Below are positions 10,549 to 24,000 of a stretch of DNA of 64,000 nucleotides, piece by piece. The number at the start of each line of letters is the position of its first letter. The stretch's first letter is position 1. The stretch spans positions 5,871,900 to 5,935,899 of the forward strand of contig NW_004450276.1 in assembly GCF_000321225.1 (NCBI RefSeq). The letters run 5' to 3'. The notes under the pieces were generated by a model. The model did no database searches. It was not told the origin of the DNA and saw only the letters and a program-made list of their open reading frames with translations. The DNA comes from Odobenus rosmarus divergens. Its lineage: Eukaryota > Chordata > Mammalia > Carnivora > Odobenidae. The position numbers were made by a program, and so were the translations under genes.

Positions 10549-11280
10549 AACTCCCCCCCCCCTCCATTCTTCATGAGTGGCTAATTCACGTCAATATACT
10601 TGTCAAGTAGAGAAAGTCTCATTTTGAGTCCAGAATAAGCCCCAGTTTACCTACACACAGAAAATTAGAATATCTTATAGATATAAACATCAATCTTTGT
10701 GGACACTGCCTGAAAAATAGAAGCTTAATAAATATTCCATGAATGAATGAATGTTTACTTTAATCAATCAGGGCTCTGGACCGCTGAGGTTTAGCTCTAT
10801 AATATTGTATTAAAACTATGGTTCCAAACAGAAAGAGTTCCAATCCTCGAGGAGCTTATATTATAATCATTATGGATGGAACATGAGCAAAAGTTTTTAC
10901 TTTAGAAGCAATTCTCCTAGTACTTAACAAAATTTTTTGAAGGGCTCAAAGCTTGTCTACATAGATATCAAGCAGGGAACTGATTTTACGTTATAGAACT
11001 ACAGCCAACTTTAAGAATTTGCATGTTATGAGTATCCTCTGTATCTAATTGTAGAGCATGGCTCTTGCACAGGAAGACATTAAGCAGTTATATTTATTTA
11101 TGCTTATTTACTTTACCACTATTATATATGTTGTACCTTGTTAGGATATACGGAGATTATATGATAAGACAAGCAGCTGCCCTTAAGGCATATGTAAAAA
11201 TAACTGAATAACCCAAAATTTGCAATATAACCTATGTGAGAACAGAGATTTTTGTGTTTTATTTATTTTTATTTTTTATC
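10549..11280. other. Mostly unique intron sequence with short old repeat remnants
   Basis: A C-run at 10552-10562 starts the stretch. 'gcttaataaatattccatgaatgaatgaatg' at 10722-10752 resembles an L2/MIR tail. 'gttgtaccttgttaggatatacggagat...agctgcccttaaggcatat' near 11130-11195 resembles an old interspersed repeat. Nothing coding is seen. Confidence 0.4.
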
Positions 11281-11289
11281 TTTTTTTTT

Positions 11290-11362
11290 ATTTCCAGGGC
11301 CTAGAGGAGCACCTGGCACATAATAAATAGGCACTCAATAGTTGTTGAATGAATTACTGGAA
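11290..11362 (+). repeat. L2 (or MIR) 3'-terminal fragment
   Basis: The text 'cagggcctagaggagcacctggcacataataaataggcactcaatagttgttgaatgaatt' is the standard end of L2-family elements. Confidence 0.6.
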
Positions 11363-12784
11363 GAGAGAATGAAGCTCACCCAACATTCTGTCTCCCCACA
11401 TTTCCTTGTTCTCTTGAGATTAGGTGGGATCATGGCAGTAATTCTGAATGGGGCTTGGATGGAAATATCGTGTCATTTCAAACCAAAGAATCAAAAAGCT
11501 CGTGCAATCCTCCAGCTCTCTACTCATCCATTGTGAGGAAGGAGGCTACATGTTCCAGGTGGGTACGGTTGGAAGATGGTCAAGACGTCATTGTTCTGAG
11601 TCCCTGAATGGCTAGTTAGGACAGAATGCCCTCTTTCCTATCAACCAGTGATAGACAAGTGGCATAACTAGAAAAAAATTTTAAGCCACTGGATTTTCAG
11701 GATGATCTGTACCTTGCCATAGTCTATCCTTACTATAATACAAATAATAAGTGCTATGAAGTTAATACAGAGAATATACAATGGGAGTTTTCAACTGGCC
11801 TGGTCAGGAAAGGCTTCCTAATGATGAAGACCATTTATGTAAGCCCTGAAGATGTAATATTTCCAAGAGTAGTGAGTTATGAGATGGAGGATATCTATAT
11901 CAAAAGCTTTTCTTTTAACATTATTGACATAGTTCATTTGAGTGATAAAATAACATGCTGAGCTAGTACTATCTGCCATGTTTCAGTTTACTTTTACTTC
12001 TCCATATAAAGTTCAAAATATTAAACAACTGAAGGAAAACTTAGGGAAGAAGGGGGTTGATTTAGAGTGGTACAAGCAGTGAACTGCTATCACCTATGCT
12101 ATGGGACTAAGGAACATGGAAGTGCTCTGAGGACAGGTAACTACACAAGAGATGAAGGATGTTCCATTTCTTTTTCTGACTGTTGGCCAACACAAATCTC
12201 TTTCATTTGAAGCTTACATATAACCTTCAACATAGGAAAATACCAGAGGTACATTTCGGACAATCTGCTCACACAGTCATTTACTCCGTATCAAGTTTTG
12301 TTCTCCCCCTGGCTTAAACTACAATCTCAGAATTACAAATAATGTGTAATAAAATTACAATGAAGAACACAGGAAAAATTTTAAATTGTAGACTTTGAAT
12401 AAGAGTCCAAATTTTTGCACAAACACTGAATTCACAAAAAAGTAATAAAATAAAAATAAAACAAAAACCAGAAGCTATGCCTTCCTCTCCTGAGTCAGTG
12501 GTATTTAAGGAGATATAAGGCTAAGAGCTACTTTTTCCACTTGGGCTAAGAAACAGAAGAGACTACAGAAGTCATCTATTCAGCTCCAACTCAATGCAAG
12601 AATCCTTCTATAACTTTTATAATAATTACAATCAGCCTAAATACTCTGGTAGGGACTTTAAGATCAGACAGCTTACTCATTCAGTATAAAGTAGTTATCT
12701 AGCTAGTTATCCCACTATTGGGAAAATTTATTCTTTCTCAGCTTTTATATGTCTCATATTTTAATATTTATTTTCATTTGCTTT
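11363..12784. other. Unique intron sequence
   Basis: Mostly unique AT-rich DNA. About 11715-11850 resembles an old interspersed repeat ('tactataatacaaataataagtgctatgaa...aggaaaggcttcctaatgatgaag'). No exon-like sequence with DNAJC1 similarity is seen. Confidence 0.4.
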
Positions 12785-12885
12785 AAGTTTCATTTCTACC
12801 ATTTAGTAGTTGTGTCACTTTGAGCAAATTGCCTCACCAATCTGAGTCTTAAGTTTTTATCTATAAAATATGGAATCAATGAGAA
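12785..12885 (+). repeat. MIR fragment
   Basis: 'accatttagtagttgtgtcactttgagcaaattgcctcaccaatctgagtct...ctataaaatatgg' follows the MIR core pattern ('acttactagctgtgtgacc ttgggcaagttactt'). Confidence 0.65.
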
Positions 12886-15359
12886 TATATATCTCTAACA
12901 TCCTACCTAACATTTTGTGTTTTTTTAAATCTTTTCTACATCTAGCAATAACCTACAGAACTCTACTTTATGTTCTGTCTTTGGACCTCCTACTACTTGT
13001 ATCTTACGCCCCCCTTTCAGAGGGCAGAAGGAATGGAATCTTTGTCTTCTGTTGGGAGGTGTTTCCAATTTTCCTTTCTCTCTCTATCCTTCTGTAGCAG
13101 TAGAGTTTCAGCCTTACAAAAATTCAGACGCACTTTTCCATCCCTTTTCATTTGTTTGCATACTCCCTACATAAAGTATGTTTGTCTGAAAAGTTTTTTA
13201 AAAAGTTCTTAGAGGACTAAAAGTAAAGTTTTTCATCCCTTGGAGAATCTGTGTTTAACTCTGAGTAGGAGAACAGGAGAACAGGCAACTCAGCTTGCTA
13301 CAATTGCCTCAAAGCCTTTTAGAAGCTTTTTTCCGTTGCTAATTAGCTGTGAATGTTGTGTTTATTTGGTTTCTGACAGAGCCCCAGCAAGCAGAAGCAA
13401 AGGGGCTAGAAAGGAAGGGCCCTGACTGTACAGAGAATGACCTCCAGGCTTGTCTACAGTTGTAGTTTCCATGGGAGAAGCTTCTTGGGAGGGAGGATGC
13501 CTCCATTTACAGATAGTTCTATAAAGTATAATATTTCCAATACTCTCTTAGGCAACTTTCATTTTATTTTTTAAGACAAAAGCCACAGGACTATAGATAA
13601 GATTCCTCTATTTTCTCAGACACTGTTCCTAGACAACCCACAAATCCTGATAGGGGTGGAGCTATGCATGCTGGAAATTTCCTACAATGATTTTTAATTT
13701 AACTGTGTTCACACAAGATCAGCTTGGTAGTGAGAAAAGATGGGGCTGGGACTTAACAATGGGAAAAATTTACAACTTTAGGCAAGGCATACATAAAGGA
13801 ATTTTATATTTTACAAATTATGTAACTGAGAAATATAACATAGCAGTTAGAAACTTGAATGTTGAATTCCCACAGAATCAAACTATTAAGCAAATAAATT
13901 CTGAATACCTAAGACCTGTTTCATCTTAGAAAGTGTAGAGAACTATGAACAGACCATGATTTAGACTGGTCATCGCTTAGGATATTTGGCACTTACTGAT
14001 TTTATATATGAGAAATTGGTGGTATTACCAATCTAAATTATTATGGGCCCAAATATATGAGACTCCAACACAGACAGGCACTGACAAAAATAAACTAAGT
14101 TATAAGGGTTAAACTGAAAATATGCACATGGTATATTTCAATAATTGTTTGCTACTTTCATGGTTGTGAATATGTTTCAGAACATATATGATAAATCAAA
14201 AAATATCCAAGAAGGGCATTTTGGAGGCTAGAAAAATTTCTTGGGATTATAGGCTGAAATTAGCCAACACGGAAGACTGGTTTAGTCAGATTCCAAGAGA
14301 ATGTGTATTCCCTTTGAAACTACCATGAGAACAGAAACACACTGGTAAGATACAAGTGTCACTAGGGCTAAACTTTTAATGTTAAAATTAAATTCTAGGC
14401 TCAAAGTATACAATGCCTCTCTTGATACAGCCAAGTTCCTTGTTATATTCTAATTCATATTCCATGTCTTCTGTTGATCACTTGCTTTCTGCACTAAACA
14501 CATTTTCTCAAGTTTTCCCAACTTCTTTGCATATAGTCATGCATTTAACTTTTCTCTAATGTTCTCTCATCGCTCTATGCACACACTAACCTTCCTTCTA
14601 CTCATCAATTTACAAACACTCTCCACATTTTTTACTTTGGTTTCTCATCTGACTTTTTACTTTTCTGCATATGTGGGTACATGAATGATATGAAGTATAC
14701 ATTTTGCTAAATACATACATCTTTGCTTGGATATTTTCCAATCTGGGAAATGTCTGATATCTATTTAACATTATCAAATATTTTATATGTATCAAATATA
14801 ATAGTTTTTAGTTTTTTGGTCTCATTCTTCTAGTCTATCAATTCTTGTAATTTTCCCATTATCTTTTTCAGAACAAAGGAAAGGAAAAAGACCCAGAGCT
14901 GGAGGTAATAAGGATCTTCTTGAAAAGCAAAGGAAGCTATCAAAGATATACCTTTATCTCTACCCAGTCTGATCACAGAACAACTTTGGGTCTTTTCTGC
15001 CCATTATGTACTGTTACTTTTCCACTCCTAACATTATGTATGTGTCTTTGACAGATGTGTGTGATGGAAATACTTTGCTGTCTAATCAATAAACTTTATT
15101 CTGTCTAAATGTCCTTTATAGATTCCCCATATCAGATTTATCTATTAGAGTATAAATTCCTGAATGGTTATAGACAGAGTTGGAGAGCTGGGATATAGGC
15201 TTAGATGATAGTAATGGGCTATGTGATACCTTTTTTTAATAAAAAGCAGTTGTATGATGTTTTTCTTAGGGTTCTTTCAGCCTTAACGCAGAATGATTGT
15301 ATGGGAATTACCGTATCTATGAAATCATTTTTGTATACTACCTACTACACAAAGTGGGC
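12886..15359. other. Unique DNAJC1 intron 6 sequence
   Basis: This is about 2.5 kb of AT-rich DNA without a recognisable repeat or exon. Short frames present (for example 13240-13425 and 13687-13929) have no family similarity I can recognise. Confidence 0.5.
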
Positions 15360-15645
15360 ACTTCATTGTCAATGGTCTATTCATCTTTCAAGACTCAATT
15401 CAAGTGGCTCCTCTGTAGTTTTCCTTGGTCATTCTAAATAGAGACAATCTTACTCATCTGATCATCTACAGAAGTCTTTTGTTTATATGACATATGTGAA
15501 GATTATATACCATATTGTATTATAATTATTTTAATTCATGTATTATAATCTCTACCTGACTATAAGGTCCCAGAAGGCATATCATCTCAATGACCCGTTA
15601 ATAGTGCCTTGTTCTGATATGTTTAATAAATTTTTACTGAACTGG
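15360..15645 (+). repeat. LINE-2 3' end fragment
   Basis: L2-like text: 'tcatctttcaagactcaattcaagtggctcctctgtagttttccttggtca', 'ctataaggtcccagaaggcatatcatct' and 'agtgccttgttctgatatgtttaataaatttttactgaactgg'. Confidence 0.65.
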
Positions 15646-18600
15646 CTAACCTGTTTCTCTAAATAAATAACTTAGAAGAAGCTTTACACATCAAATACTG
15701 ATGTAAATATTGTCATTTGTAATTTTTTGTCAGGGGGATAGAAAATAATTTAGGTAAATTAACCAGGTAATAAGTTTTCTTAGGGATCTTAGATGCCCAG
15801 TAATAAACAGTGAACTTAGGAGCATAAGCTGAACCAGAACTGCCACTTTTCCAACTCCCACTGGATAACCATTTATGTATATAAAGTACAATAAAGGAAT
15901 GGGTATTTAGAGGAAGAATAGGAGGAAAGAAGTTGGAGATGAAGAGCTGTTGATATGACAAGGAAAAATTTAAATACAGATCTGGCTAGTGTAAAGGCCA
16001 TTTGCTGGAAGTCTCTGAGTCTCCCACTTTCAGTTTGGACCCTGCTTCTTATCCGATAGCTCCATACTTATACAGAATCCTTGCAGACCAGTTTTAATGA
16101 ATTTCACAAAAGTCAAAGGATTCACACACAGAAGTAAAATTCTCTTAACTGATACCTGCTTATCTAACTTCTGAATGCTTAATAGGAGCTGGATATATTA
16201 GCTGTTAAACTTGTCTGTGTCAGTGATACTTGTTATTGTAATTATATGATTCAATTTAAGTATTATATAAAAAAAGGTGAAAAGTAAGTAGCAAAAGAGA
16301 GCTGTTTCTACGAAAACCAAGTAGATGCTTTGGGAAGCTCAATAAAAGAGTTGCTAAAAATGCTGTTAACTAGATAGAAGTCCGTCAGTTATGAAAGACG
16401 GGAAGTCATTAAACTCTGTAAGGATTATACAATTATACTGCTTTGTAAGAGTCTAGTTTAACTCTTCTTTAAAGAAATCAACTGGAAGTTCGTCCCTAAA
16501 GAAACCAAGATTATAGATGCAGTATATGCAAGGAAAAATAAAACAATGGCCCTATATCACAAGAGTGGTGAATACAGGTAAAGTACATGCTTAAAATGTC
16601 TAAGGTCCTATGTATCATTTTTATACTCAGAGCTCGAGTAGAGCTCTTTTTTGACCACTGTACCAATTACCAACCCAGACTGCTTTAGGTAAGGAGGGCT
16701 TCTTCTCAATTTCATAAATATCTTATTTAAGACCTCATAGAAGTATCACATCAAAACTTTAGTACTGTGGATAAGGCATATGTACTCACATTACACAATT
16801 TTATGGGTGATAAATTAATACAAAGGTTACAGTAGACTGAAGAAAAAAAAAGGAGACAAAAATCTAATCCTAAAAGACACTACTCAGTATTGCTTTGCTC
16901 AAGCTTTCTATGTTTATCAATCTGCAATACTTTCACTTTCACAGTTTGTATCAGAATCTACTATATTATTTTGTTAGTGAACATGAAAAAAAACGAATCT
17001 TACTTCCTTGAAGCAGAATTAAAATAGCAAGTATTTGCTTAAAAAAAAAAAAAGAGTATTGTCTTATTTTTCTCCTTGGAATGAATTTATCAGAAAGAAA
17101 AAAATTACAGCAAGATTTATGAGTTAGATTTACAAAGGTTTTAAAAATCTAATGCCTAGCATCTCAAAACTGAAAGCAACAGGTATCACCAAGTAAGTAA
17201 AAACTTTAAAATTCAAACTGATCCAACAGTTTAAGAAAGCAGAGTCTCTAAAGAGACTAAAATTTTTTTTGTAAAATTCCTAATTTCTGTAACTTTTAAA
17301 AAAATGTATGATGAGGCAACACAATGTTAGCTCTAGATACCACAGGGAGATAATTTAAAATAATAACTTATAAATCTAAGCCATCTTAATATATTGGTTC
17401 TATTTTTGCAAATCACTCTGCATGCTAACCAGGAAATATGTTAATTTTACCAAATAAATGTTGTTTCAAATGTCTTAGTTTAAAATTACAAAGAAGTGTT
17501 TCAACTGACGTTTTATGTGATATTCTATTTACTCTGCCTCATGACTATAAATTCATCTACACTCTGGTTTGCCTATTGCAGATTCTAAAGCAAAAAAACC
17601 CAAAACCCAAAACCCAAAAACCACTCTTAAAAAAACATGAAAATACATGTCCTAAAATATTTTTTGGTCACATTTTCTCATATACATACTGGTATGGTAA
17701 ATATACTTTACCTCTCTCTTATTAAGACATACATAGCATACAAGGATTGTGGGTTTTTATTCAAATAAATAATATGCTAAACAACTTATAAACAAAAGCT
17801 TTTAAATTACCAAAATACTATAATTTTCTCTATTAGAAAGAAACAAAATATATGAATCTGTAAGCAATAACTACTAAGATGAACTATTTTGATGGAAGAC
17901 TGGTAAATAATTTCACAAAGGCTAGAAAGAAACACACTAGTGATTTTTATTTCATTTTCCCTTCTAACAAAAAACTTTTATTATATGAGGAAGAAAGAGA
18001 ATAAAATGTAGAAGTTGGAGTGATTCATTTCCTTAAATGATTAGGAAGAACAACTCTGATATGTGAAAAGAAGTGGGTAGAACTGGGTAGGAATCATCTG
18101 TCTCTTTTTTTTCTAAACATTTTCTGAAATGAAACACTTCCTCCCCAAAATTACAACTTAACCTCAAAATTTGTACACCCAAACTATTACATATACTTTT
18201 AAATGTTATGTTTATGTGCTGGGAATTTTCTAACCAGATGTGATAATTAATATTAGCAAAGCAATAATTTAATAAAATCTGCTTTGGTATGTTGAATATT
18301 AAAAAAATAAGAGAAGTTGCCATAATATGATATAGACCCACATTCTATTGTTTGATCAAGACTGACTAGCAACAGAAACTGATTACCAATACAAGATAAA
18401 ATACCTTACTCCTCTTAAAGTTGCAAATAAAATGGAAAGCAATATATATTTTTGCATAATTACACAAATGTTCATGTAAAGGTTTTTTTTTTTTTTTTTA
18501 TACTGTGTTCTTAAATGCTATTAAAATAATGGGTGACAGGCTCTTTGAGTCCTGTTCTTCTTTTCTGGATACGCCTTAAATGATTACAGTGAATTAAATT

Positions 18601-18883
18601 TTTATTGCTCTTCTACCTGTCCTAATGATAGTATTTTTTTCCTTTTTCTAATGTCTTGGAATTCTAAGGTGTTCTAAAAGCAATGTCAGAGACAGTTATA
18701 GGAATAGATACCTAAATAATTTTAGAACTATTCTAAATAGGTTTACACTTATATCAATTCAATCAGCATTATAAAGCATCCACTGTATATCAGCACTCAG
18801 ATAGCAGACATGGGCATAAATTATTTCATGAATAATTAAAATGAAAGCATCTAATATTATATGAAAGAGGAGATATACTTTAC
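15646..18883. other. Unique DNAJC1 intron 6 sequence (3' side of exon 6 donor)
   Basis: About 3.2 kb of AT-rich sequence. I see A-runs (17041-17053), a T-run at 18482-18499, and no clear interspersed repeat or coding exon. Confidence 0.5.
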
Positions 18884-18977
18884 CTGGATTAGATGAGGCA
18901 ATGCTTTTAGTGTAAGGCAAAACCAAATTCCGAGCTTGCATGGAAGCAAATCATGCCATTGTGGTTTTGTCAGTAAT
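18884..18977 (-). CDS. DNAJC1: DNAJC1 exon 6: conserved cytosolic segment
   Basis: The 94-nt exon begins with the A that completes the Arg codon, then LLTKPQWHDLLPCKLGIWFC and onward to PHLIQ, 31 residues. The acceptor is TTTCCCTTTAG|A after a T-rich tract, and the donor is CAG|GTAAAG. It ends in phase 0, matching the GAT start of exon 7. The hydrophobic GIWFCLTLKALPHLIQ run is amphipathic and may lie at the membrane; it is not predicted as a second transmembrane helix in known family descriptions. Intron 6 downstream is 12.4 kb. Confidence 0.95.
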
Positions 18978-19954
18978 CTAAAGGGAAAACACAAAAACAA
19001 AAACAAAGAAGCAAAATATAGAAAGAAAGGTGGGAGACAAATATTTTTATAAAGATCATGAATTCTGTTATGAATGCCTGTTTCAACAAAAGTACGAAGA
19101 AATTTTTCAATGTAATCCTTATGACAGTTATCACTACATTTGAGGTATTTTATCATGAAATACGTTAGTTACAACAAATGCAACATGTATAACAACTAAG
19201 AGAATCTAGGCTAAGATTTTGGGGAAGGAGACTCCTAAACAAGTTACAAAGATAAAGAAACAAAAGGCCTCTTTCTAACCTGGACTTTTCATCAGTTCTG
19301 CAAAATGAATTCTTAAACCTTATGATTACTTCAGCTATAAAAGACTAAACATCATCAGAGTGTTCCCAAGTGCTGACAAGCAGATATGAAGACTGTAGCA
19401 TAAACAAACCAATACATAAAAATTAATGTCATTTGCAGTTCACTGAAGCATTACTCACTGATGTCATCAGAACAGAAGACAGACAGAATAGTCTCTGATC
19501 TCCATCTCACATTGATCCAGTTCCTGCCCTGCTGTGTGAACTATTTAAACCCTTTATTTCTTTTTATGAATCGATATTAGAAATGGTATCTTTTTGAGTG
19601 TACTGCATTTCACTGCCTTTCTACATATTGTCACTTCTGAGCTAAACACAAAGTGATAGATTCTTCTAGGAATACTTTATTTCTAAAGTTCAGTATAAAA
19701 ATTTCAAACGACAAGAATTTGGGGGTTTGATTACTTAAATATATATTAACACTTCCCAAGGGAAAAAAAACCTGTGGAACTTTTGTCTAAGATTAGGATT
19801 TATCTCATAAACTATGGCACAGTACTAATCTTTTAAAAAACCTACTACAGATATAAATATTACATATCTGAAATGAATATATATATTAAGTTGAATAATA
19901 TTAAAGACATTTTAAAACAGTTTCAAATTACAAAATATTTTTACATGCTCCCAC
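18978..19954. other. DNAJC1: DNAJC1 intron 5
   Basis: A 977-bp intron between exons 5 and 6, AT-rich and without identifiable repeats. The exon 6 acceptor tract (T-rich with GTTTTT repeats) lies at its 3' end on the minus strand. Confidence 0.85.
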
Positions 19955-20052
19955 CTTTCATTTTTTTCTGAAGCACCAAGTTTTGATACATCCACACTCT
20001 TGCTGCCTGTCTTTTTTTTCTTTTCTCTTTTTTTTCTACTAAGCAGTTCATC
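19955..20052 (-). CDS. DNAJC1: DNAJC1 exon 5: basic cytosolic stretch
   Basis: The 98-nt exon encodes DELLSRKKREKKKKTGSK and onward to SEKNE, plus two bases of an Arg codon. The Lys/Arg-rich cluster directly after the membrane segment matches the charged region reported to bind ribosomes near the tunnel exit in ERdj1/MTJ1. The acceptor is CACATTAAG|GATG. The donor is GAAAG|GTGGGA, which departs from the GTRAGT consensus and is the weakest of the six. Because 98 is not a multiple of three, skipping this exon would shift the frame. Confidence 0.95.
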
Positions 20053-20924
20053 CTTAATGTGGAAAGAATTATGGTTACAGGTTATCATTAACATGTACTC
20101 TTCAAATGTTATCAAGAGTCTTCTGTGAAGGGTAAACATTATAGAAGAACATTTATGCAAATGTATGTAGGGTCCAACATGATTAAGTAAAATCATCAAT
20201 CTTTAACAATAACTGTTGCCATGGCATCCAGTCCTTAAACACACATGAAGTTCAGCACTGTCAGTCATGTGTATCTCCATAGCAATCAAAGTTTTCTAAG
20301 AAGAGAAAGCATTCAACCTACTTTTTCTCATTCACCCAACTTTAATAATGTCACTTCAAAAAGAATGAGTAAACAGATGCTAATTTATGAATACTGATAA
20401 ATATGTTTGATTATCTTTAGCACATAAATAAAAATCCAGAGCTAAATAAACTATGTAATGGTATGTTAAAATAAGAAAAGTATAATTTTTTAACCAAGTG
20501 ATCTCTGAAATTAAACAATTATACTCATTTCAAGTCTTGTATTTAGTTAAAACCTTTTAAAGTAAACATACTGTATATGACACAAAAATTTCTAAAATCA
20601 TTTTTACATAAAAAATACTTCTTTTTGGAAGGTGACAATTAAGAAAATGTGACTCTACCTTCTAACTATCAGCTAGATATTTGGGCCTTCACAAAATTTT
20701 ATGACAAACTCAAATGCCACATTTTTTAAAAAGAAGCATTTTTTTTCTTATGTCACAGATTCTTCTTGACTTAGAAACACATCAAACACTAAATACTGAG
20801 TAGAAAACTTTTAGGATAAGGAGTATATATAGAAAAATTGAAATTTTTATCAGTTGAGAAATAAAATGTCTGAAATTCCATATAAAATTAAGGCTAGGCC
20901 ATTTGATTTATTACCAATACTTAC
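20053..20924. other. DNAJC1: DNAJC1 intron 4
   Basis: An 872-bp repeat-free intron. It contains GTTGCCATGGCATCC at about 20214-20228, resembling an RFX-type X-box, close to the exon 5 acceptor. Any regulatory role is speculative. Confidence 0.8.
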
Positions 20925-21090
20925 CAGTTGTTTTTCCAGGTATATTGACCAAACCACAGCATAATGACCCACTGTGAGAATAATGAACAAAAGTAATGCC
21001 AGCTCAGCATTGCTCATTTTTCTCACCCGCCTGTAGTAGAATACAGGCTGTCGCCAATCTGGAAGTCCATTGATCAGAATATCATCATAC
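20925..21090 (-). CDS. DNAJC1: DNAJC1 exon 4: post-J linker and transmembrane segment
   Basis: The 166-nt exon starts with the G completing Arg, then encodes 55 residues from YDDILINGLPDW to SIYLEKQL. A basic stretch (YYRRVRK) is followed by a strongly hydrophobic span, ALLLFIILTVGHYAVVW, which is the single membrane-crossing segment that places the J domain in the ER lumen and the rest in the cytosol. The acceptor is TTGCTACTGTAG|G and the donor is CTG|GTAAGT, ending in phase 0. It is separated from exon 3 by a 6.3-kb intron. Confidence 0.97.
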
Positions 21091-24000
21091 CTACAGTAGC
21101 AAATACAACAGTTTTTCATGGGAAGTTTAAAATAAAAGCAAAAAAATTAATTTATGCCTATATTTAAAAAGAGGAAAGAGAAAAGAACTTCTCCAAAATA
21201 TTTAAGATTTATGTAGATTATTAGCACTACAATGGTCTATAAATTCAAAACACTGTATATAGTACAGTCACAGACAACCTTCCAAAAGATACACAGTGAT
21301 ATACTGTGGATACTAGACCCTGTGTTTAACAGCACCCCAATGATGTGACTTCTGGAATGACAACTAAACTAAAGGAGCTATATAATCTACCTCTCTATCA
21401 TAGTCTGCAGTAAAGACCCCACCACAGAAGTCAGCAACAAAAGGAAAGATCTCAATGGAAGAAAAATCAAGATAAGAGCTCTGTTTGTTACCATGAATTA
21501 TATATTAATTGAACCGAATTCAGGATAAATTTTTCTAGTCAGTGCTATTATTTCCAACCCTGTACTATAGTTCAAGGTTGAAATATTTATATATATTATT
21601 TTATCAAAGCTTCTTCATGATTAGAAGCCTATGAGTACCTTTTAATTTTGTATTGCTCAAATTCCTTTAAAGGATAAAAAGTTTCCAAATTAGAAAGAGA
21701 TGGGAAACAACCAGTGTTTATGTCAGATTTCTCAATAAAACTGTTTATTTGTAAACATTTAAGTGGCAATTTCCTCATTTTTGGCTTTGCTGGAGGGAAA
21801 GAACATAATACAAGCTTTCCTAGTAATGCATTTTAAATCAGCTTTCTTTAGAATAAAATTTCAGCTGAACTGAAATTTACCTGTCAGACCATTACAAAGA
21901 CAAATATTTTTAAGGTTAAAAATCAGGAGTAACATTTATGATTGTAAAACTCAAAATGGTCACACACAAACACTGTATGTTCAAAACACACAACCTGTTA
22001 ATCTTAATTGAACACAACTCATTAAATATTCTAATCACACTATTTCTCGAATTAAATCTTCACTGAAAGGCCTAATTTGGTGCAACACATTGACCAAAAT
22101 ATTTTAATTAAAAATATTCTGAGTTAGTCGCAGGCCTAATTACAGGAATAGAAATAGGGCCTATATTGTCAGGCAGGTCAGTAGAACTCAGTAGTAGGTT
22201 TTTCTCAAGTAAATTGACCGATCTAGGAATAATAGCGCAGCTGCTAAAGTGCCAGTCTTGACATGTAAATCAATTTAAATGCAACAACTGCAGTAGCTAC
22301 TTTGATAGTTATTAAATTGATACCTTGGAGATATGCTTAAAAAAATAAGCAAAGGATTTATTATAGGCAACTTCTTTTTTCAGTAGAAAAATATTGGTTA
22401 CAAATTCAAAATATATTTTATTAGCAAATCTGGAAAACCTAACATTTAGATCAACTTAGATTATTAATAATAATGGCAGATCAGAATAACCTGTGTTCAA
22501 AGCAAAAGACATTAATTAGTACTAAACTCTTAAAAGGCAATGTGTAGTGTACAAGAGTATACAGATTAAAATATGGCTGTGTAGTAGCTAGACCAGACAA
22601 AATTTGATGTTAAATATTCTCCTTTTTAAATATGCATAGCAATTCTTGAACACTATAATATCAAGATAAAATAATATGATTTCATCAAAAACTATCATCC
22701 TGTCCTCAAAAGTTTGTTTAAATTTATCTTTGTATGAACTGACTCAGTTTAAATTAGAAATGGATTGGCAAAAAGGTTGCAGGATTACAACATTTGAATG
22801 AAGGCCAATGAGTGTTAAATCCTGAATTTATTCTAAATCTATATTCTACTCCAGATTTGTTCAGGGAGAAAGAGGTGAATATAAAAATCACTATTTCCAG
22901 CTAATCTGTCCCATGAAATAACTTATGAAAAGTGGTTATTAATAAAGGACATCTCAGGAAATGGTGCAATTCCCTAAGAGCATTAATAAGTATTAAATTT
23001 GTTTTAGATAAAAAATGTATTGGAAGAAAACATAACTAAACTCATAGCTATGAATCTCATCCCACATATTTTATCATCATTATTGTTGAAATGCCATGTA
23101 TCTATTAATAGCTACTCGTTTCTACCCCACATACAAGTTGTATATAGTGTACAGCCAAATTCAAGACAGCAAAACCTCATGCACTGAACACATTAAACAG
23201 AACCAGATATTTACTAAGCTATGTCTGCCACTCTAAACAACAGTCTCCAAGGAGTAAGCTTAGAATCAATGCTCTATTGATTTTACTATCAATGAACATC
23301 ATGGCTCACACGACTGCCCATTTTAAGGGAAGATAGCTTCTATTATAGTTCACTTTTTTAGAATATATGCTGTTAAGAGATAAATCACTGCTTTCCTGAA
23401 ACACTGAAAAATAAAGATATTTCTTAAAATATACAGACTATAGTCATAGTTATTTAAGAAAAAATGTGTTGAGAACACATAAAATTTAAAACATCACTGT
23501 TTTGCTTTTTCTATATTTTAACACGTAACACTGTTAAAATGTTCTGTAATTCAGCTCATACAAACTGCTCTGAATAATCTGTTAAAACTAGATTAAGAAT
23601 ATACACACGTATCATTATGTTATAAAAAAATACAAAAGTAAGTATGTGTGATGAAAATATCACTAATGCAAAAAATGATACGGCATTATAAAGGCTATTA
23701 TCTTGGAAATTAAAACACTGATTAATCAATACCACATTCAACATATGATTTAATATAGGTTTGATTTTCTTAAAATGTACATGATAAACATAAAATAACA
23801 GTTACATAATCATTAGTGAGTTTCATTCTACAATCTCAATTTATCAAATATATTTAGCCTAATATAAACACTGGAAAGCAAATAAATCTAAGAATATTTA
23901 AATTACCAACAGAAAAAATTTTATGTAAATACAAAATATTCTCATATTTTGAAATATAAAACTATGAAACTAAAATAGAAAACATATCTATTATGAAAAT

